Shown: one piece after another, positions 7,001-8,444 of the stretch | Position numbering within the stretch: the stretch's first letter is position 1 | Layout of the letters: each line of letters starts with the position of its first letter | NCBI GenBank assembly: GCA_021812865.1 | Contig: JAKAMP010000094.1 | Location: forward strand, 1 to 8,444 | Direction of reading: 5' to 3' | Origin: Bacteroidota bacterium | Lineage (GTDB): Bacteria; Bacteroidota; Bacteroidia; Bacteroidales; JAAYUG01 | Length of the DNA: 8,444 bases | Translations under genes and position numbers: made by a program | The notes under the pieces: model-generated | Told to the model about the DNA's origin: nothing | Database searches by the model: none | The model's input: only the letters and a program-made list of their open reading frames with translations

Positions 7001-8162
7001 TGGTAATGTCAGAACTGTAAAACTTCGTACGGTTGCCGCTTAAGAGTACGTATGCATGGGTGTTGTCAATCCTGGTAACCGATCCAATGGTAACACCCTC
7101 GGGCAGGTTGGACATGCTCCAGTTTGCACTATTCAGGGTAGACTGGAAATAGTCGTTAACGAGGGTCACGTCAATCCTGGCCCCATTTTCTGCTCCTTCA
7201 TAGATTGCCGAAGCGTTCAACATGGTAAAGCTCACATCGAAGACTGTGCTCTCTCCCCCTGTAAAATCGGAAAAACTGGTCACCGTTCCCGTAAGCGAAT
7301 TTGAAGCCTGGGTAGTCAGGTTCAGTTTTTTCCAGAAGGGACTGTTCCATTTCCCCATGTATATCGAGGCTTCGCTGCCCGCTATATCTGCGTCCACATA
7401 ATTCAGACTAAGATCGCAGCTGAAATTACTGATATTACTCTGTGAGAGGCTCCAATAGCGGTTCAGATAACTCGTTGCAGAGGTATTAAAAGGATGTTTT
7501 GAGTTAATTACTTTCACCGACACATAGGCTCCGGCTCCAAAAGAACCTGAGGTAAAATTAAGGGTGGCAGGGGAATACTCTGCCGTGCCTGTATTGTCTC
7601 CTACAGGAAAGGTAAATGAACTTGCTCCATTGAATAATTTACGGACTTCACCGTTACCTGAAGCAATGATCATGCTGGTTGCCGAAGGCGTACCCGAAAT
7701 GGTGGTAGCCGAAGAAAGCGATAAGATACTTGAGCCAATATTGAGATTGCCTGAGCTTAGGTTAAGGCTTCCGGCCAGGCTTGCATTGTTGGTCAAGGAA
7801 AGGCCGAGGGCATTGTTGAGGGTGAGTGTTCCAAATGAAGTGGGTAATGATCCACCTATTTGTTGGGCTGAGGAGCCGTTGAAAATGACTTCTCCGGCGC
7901 TTCCCGGGGAAAGAAAGACCGTACCACCGGCGGCATTATTGTACCAGTTACCATCGAGGTACATCTTCCCTGCAAGACTGATCCGCCCGTTGAACGAACC
8001 GATCGACTGGTTATTATAGTCGGCCCCGACGCCTTTCATGTTGACGACCCCGTTATTGGCCACCACAATGAGCGCTCCATTATTGACAAGCCCCTTTTGC
8101 CCGAAGGAAGAGGAACAGAATGCCAGGGCGACGAACAGGATTATGAATTGACGCATTTTCAT
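4059..8162 (-). CDS. Large secreted repeat protein (probable surface adhesin) with T9SS C-terminal sorting domain
   Basis: With the ATG at 8160-8162 the product has 1367 residues. Residues 1-21 (MKMRQFIILFVALAFCSSSFG) form a signal peptide. Residues about 22-305 are rich in Ser, Asn and Gly, with short beta-strand repeats (SLAGSLNLSSGNLNIGSSIL), FPVGDN and a NRYWSLS motif common in Bacteroidota surface proteins. Nine modules of about 107-111 residues fill 308-1283. The last 84 residues (about 1284-1367) resemble a type A T9SS sorting domain: strand IQIYADRN, YTLTGQEI, then GEYIVRIYSNNKVYTGKVFV at the end. In that pathway the protein crosses the inner membrane by Sec, crosses the outer membrane by T9SS, and is anchored or released on cleavage of this tail. 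No enzyme motif is visible, so an adhesive or structural role is inferred. The frame extends upstream to a TTG at 8199-8201, but that adds 13 polar residues before the signal peptide. Another in-frame ATG is at 8154-8156. A 59-bp gap separates it from the S74 gene upstream, so co-transcription is plausible. Confidence 0.88.
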   Translation of the reverse strand: MKMRQFIILFVALAFCSSSFGQKGLVNNGALIVVANNGVVNMKGVGADYNNQSIGSFNGRISLAGKMYLDGNWYNNAAGGTVFLSPGSAGEVIFNGSSAQQIGGSLPTSFGTLTLNNALGLSLTNNASLAGSLNLSSGNLNIGSSILSLSSATTISGTPSATSMIIASGNGEVRKLFNGASSFTFPVGDNTGTAEYSPATLNFTSGSFGAGAYVSVKVINSKHPFNTSATSYLNRYWSLSQSNISNFSCDLSLNYVDADIAGSEASIYMGKWNSPFWKKLNLTTQASNSLTGTVTSFSDFTGGESTVFDVSFTMLNASAIYEGAENGARIDVTLVNDYFQSTLNSANWSMSNLPEGVTIGSVTRIDNTHAYVLLSGNRTKFYSSDITNATLSIGYQELTNLESGTISASSGVTFTANTGTVSMTMSAGGNIIEGAENGRDITVTVSNGTFASSLVPGNFTMSNLPTGVSIGAVVRNSPNQVTIVLSGNRTVDYDADINNATLTVNQAALDNYALGNITVATGITFKATIEQLTVTAPALSETNLNGAVISLALINESFANASPSPANFILNNAPAGTTVGSVTETDATHASLTLTFDSANYDFDNNINTFSITVLPAELNGVASVTSNALSISAVIETPSADMGNPGLTETNLNSSILTINLSQERFKDAAVLSASVFTLNNAPPGLSIGNVQKISPYAVSITLSYDGTYFASDYPQFSVSIDGSVLRGSTALVSNSTVIKAVQTSSPSVAISADSLVETSLNGSIVQVALSSDKFSTGALSPSQFLLNHAPAGLTIGSVAYTDSVHASLTLAFDGTDFDQSVTDFSILVDASVLASGTQLISNNLIISAILEQMVASAPNLTETNLNGAVISLALVNESFADSSLSSANFSLNNAPTGTTVESVTETDATHASLTLAFDSANYDFDADINNFSITVAPAELNGHGSVTSNSLGISAVIESPTADIGNPGLIETSLNGTNLILNLSQDRFKDAAVLSASVFTLNNVPPGLSIGSMLKISPYAVKITLSFDGTYFASDYPFFSVSVDGSVLRGGATLVSNSAVITALQAGIRTAQISADSLVETSLNGSVVQVALSNDKFSTGLLSPSQFMLNHAPAGLTIGSVGYTDSVHASLTLAFDGTDFDQSIPDFSVSIGGAILASGSPLFSNSIPITAVVEPKTVVINHAGLSKSNLNGAKIKLELSGVTFGSANLVPSEFILNHAPLGVAVDSVRYENFSIAWVILGYDGTNYASDVTDFSITVNSSVLSEPGDITSNTLTILATGIGMLPDNLKIQIYADRNMVCIRCDQFSQLNGSYAVYTLTGQEIIRRKLEKAPLNTAVLYGPPGEYIVRIYSNNKVYTGKVFVMTH
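4641..5609 (-). repeat. 969-bp three-module unit, C-terminal copy (R6-R7-R8)
   Basis: This is the second copy of the trio, encoding residues 852-1174. Each module matches the one three places earlier (R6 to R3, R7 to R4, R8 to R5) far better than its immediate neighbours. For example, the pair R4/R7 shares SASVFTLNN and DGTYFASDYP, while R5/R8 shares ISADSLVETSLNGS and FDGTDFDQS. The copy is in frame, has no indel relative to the first, and is followed by the more divergent R9 and the sorting domain. Confidence 0.9.
5610..6578 (-). repeat. 969-bp three-module unit, N-terminal copy (R3-R4-R5)
   Basis: This segment encodes residues 529-851. It aligns without a gap to the next 323 codons (4641-5609) at a constant offset of 969 bases. 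By hand count, 83 of 107 residues match for R3/R6, 83 of 107 for R4/R7 and 79 of 109 for R5/R8, about 76% overall. At DNA level there are exact tracts of 44 bases (5701-5744 against 4732-4775), 32 bases (6118-6149 against 5149-5180) and 26 bases (6382-6407 against 5413-5438). The outer ends are placed at module edges and could differ by some codons. Confidence 0.9.
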
Positions 8163-8173
8163 GCTTTTTTCAT
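8154..8173 (-). promoter_or_regulatory. Translation start region of the adhesin with overlapping 4-codon mini-ORF
   Basis: On the minus strand three ATGs lie within 20 bases. The first (8171-8173) opens a frame ATG-AAA-AAA-GCA-TGA whose stop overlaps the second ATG (8160-8162) as ATGA. The second and third (8154-8156) are in the adhesin frame. The leader is A-rich with no Shine-Dalgarno sequence, as is usual in Bacteroidota. The overlap could be chance in an A-rich leader or could couple initiation; the sequence alone does not decide. Confidence 0.3.
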
Positions 8174-8221
8174 TTTGAAAATCTGCATACTTACCAATCA
8201 ATAATGTAAACCCTCCTGGTT

Positions 8222-8444
8222 TTACTGTTTCTTTTCAAGAGCTTCAACCCGCTGCTGCAGGGTTTCGATCTGCTTCTGCTGTTCCTTGATGGCTTCAATC
8301 AATACAGGGATCATTTTAACATAATCCACCGATTTCATACCATTTGGATCCGTAACCACGAGTTCGGGAAGGACCTTTTCAACCTCCTGCGCAATTACAC
8401 CAATCTGTTCACCAGAGGGAAACTCTATATGCTCAAGATTTTCC
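8222..8444 (-). CDS. Peptidase_S74 / endosialidase-type intramolecular chaperone domain protein, C-terminal end (partial)
   Basis: The last 73 codons of a minus-strand gene end in TAA at 8222-8224; the start lies beyond the right edge. The translation begins ENLEHIEFPSGEQIGVIAQE and continues with VEKVLPELV, a turn around DPNGMKSVDY, and VKMIPVLIEAIKEQQKQIE. IGVIAQEVEKVLPELV and the following VDY-x-K-x-x-P-L-I-E-A-I helix are hallmarks of the S74 chaperone domain. That domain was first known from phage tail spikes and endosialidases, where it drives trimer assembly and is then cut off. The last 25 residues (QQKQIETLQQRVEALEKKQ) form a short trimeric-type coiled coil. The Ser-Asp autocleavage site would lie upstream and cannot be seen. 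Many Bacteroidota encode such proteins chromosomally, so this alone does not show a prophage. It sits 59 bp upstream of the adhesin on the same strand, with no clear terminator or promoter in the gap. Confidence 0.88.
   Translation of the reverse strand, partial: ENLEHIEFPSGEQIGVIAQEVEKVLPELVVTDPNGMKSVDYVKMIPVLIEAIKEQQKQIETLQQRVEALEKKQ

Larger units (their letters stand above)
4314..7241 (-). repeat. Nine-module tandem protein repeat array in the adhesin
   Basis: Nine consecutive modules can be aligned by eye: R1 6909-7241, R2 6579-6908, R3 6258-6578, R4 5937-6257, R5 5610-5936, R6 5289-5609, R7 4968-5288, R8 4641-4967, R9 4314-4640 (edges accurate to a few codons). Each begins with a segment like EGAENG (R1, R2) or ETNLNG/ETSLNG (R3-R8; SNLNG in R9). 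This is followed by a strand pair, a pattern like F-x-LNNAP-x-G-x-x-x-GSV, an alternating hydrophobic strand (HASLTLAF), a DFD- or YFASD-type acidic turn, and a DFSI strand. The size and strand pattern suggest an Ig-like or cadherin-like beta sandwich. The repeats contain no cysteine. I cannot name the family with confidence. Confidence 0.85.

Noticed and set aside
4062..8019. Many + strand open frames of 67-151 codons antisense to the adhesin
   Set aside because: They recur because the underlying repeats recur: similar shadow peptides appear at 5128-5331 and 6091-6363. They lack plausible starts or domains.
8163..8201. In-frame extension of the adhesin to a TTG start at 8199-8201
   Set aside because: It would place 13 polar residues before a clear signal peptide and uses a rare start codon, while an ATG at 8160-8162 directly precedes the hydrophobic signal sequence.
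8200..8230. Possible terminator after the S74 gene (imperfect stem GTAAAACC/GGGTTTAC)
   Set aside because: It has a mismatch, a 4-base loop and no T-tract on the minus strand, so it is not convincing.
8222..8444. Prophage tail-fibre locus
   Set aside because: S74 domains are frequent in Bacteroidota chromosomal proteins, and no other phage gene is visible in the window.

Overview
The window looks like chromosomal DNA from a member of the Bacteroidota. Three things point there. The large adhesin ends in a C-terminal domain that looks like a type IX secretion (T9SS) sorting signal. A sensor joins a two-component-type beta-propeller and a Y_Y_Y domain to a SpoIIE-type phosphatase. Starts are preceded by A-rich leaders rather than Shine-Dalgarno sequences. 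Nothing seen indicates an IS element, integrase, CRISPR array, tRNA or rRNA.

Layout: positions 1-186 (+) are the last 61 codons of a receiver domain whose gene begins outside the window. Positions 187-569 are non-coding. Everything to the right lies on the minus strand. Reading in the direction of transcription, from the right edge leftwards, there is first the end of a Peptidase_S74 / endosialidase-chaperone protein (8222-8444, partial). A 59-bp gap follows, then a 1367-residue secreted repeat protein (4059-8162). A strong intrinsic terminator (3991-4032) and a candidate promoter follow. Last is a 1123-residue membrane sensor phosphatase (570-3941), which converges on the receiver gene.

How the genes may work together: the S74 protein and the repeat adhesin are close enough to be co-transcribed, and both look like surface or extracellular structural proteins. 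The terminator suggests the sensor phosphatase is a separate transcription unit. It probably reads a periplasmic signal through its propeller and answers by dephosphorylating a cytoplasmic protein. A link between it and the adhesin, or the flanking receiver gene, is only inferred from position.

The most distinctive structure is inside the adhesin. It has nine Ig-like-sized modules of about 107-111 residues. Six of them form two tandem copies of a three-module, 323-codon (969-bp) unit that aligns without gaps. This is a segmental duplication of a whole trio, not simple one-module expansion. I see no clear evidence of a wholly new system. The rest is typical of Bacteroidota surface and signalling genes.
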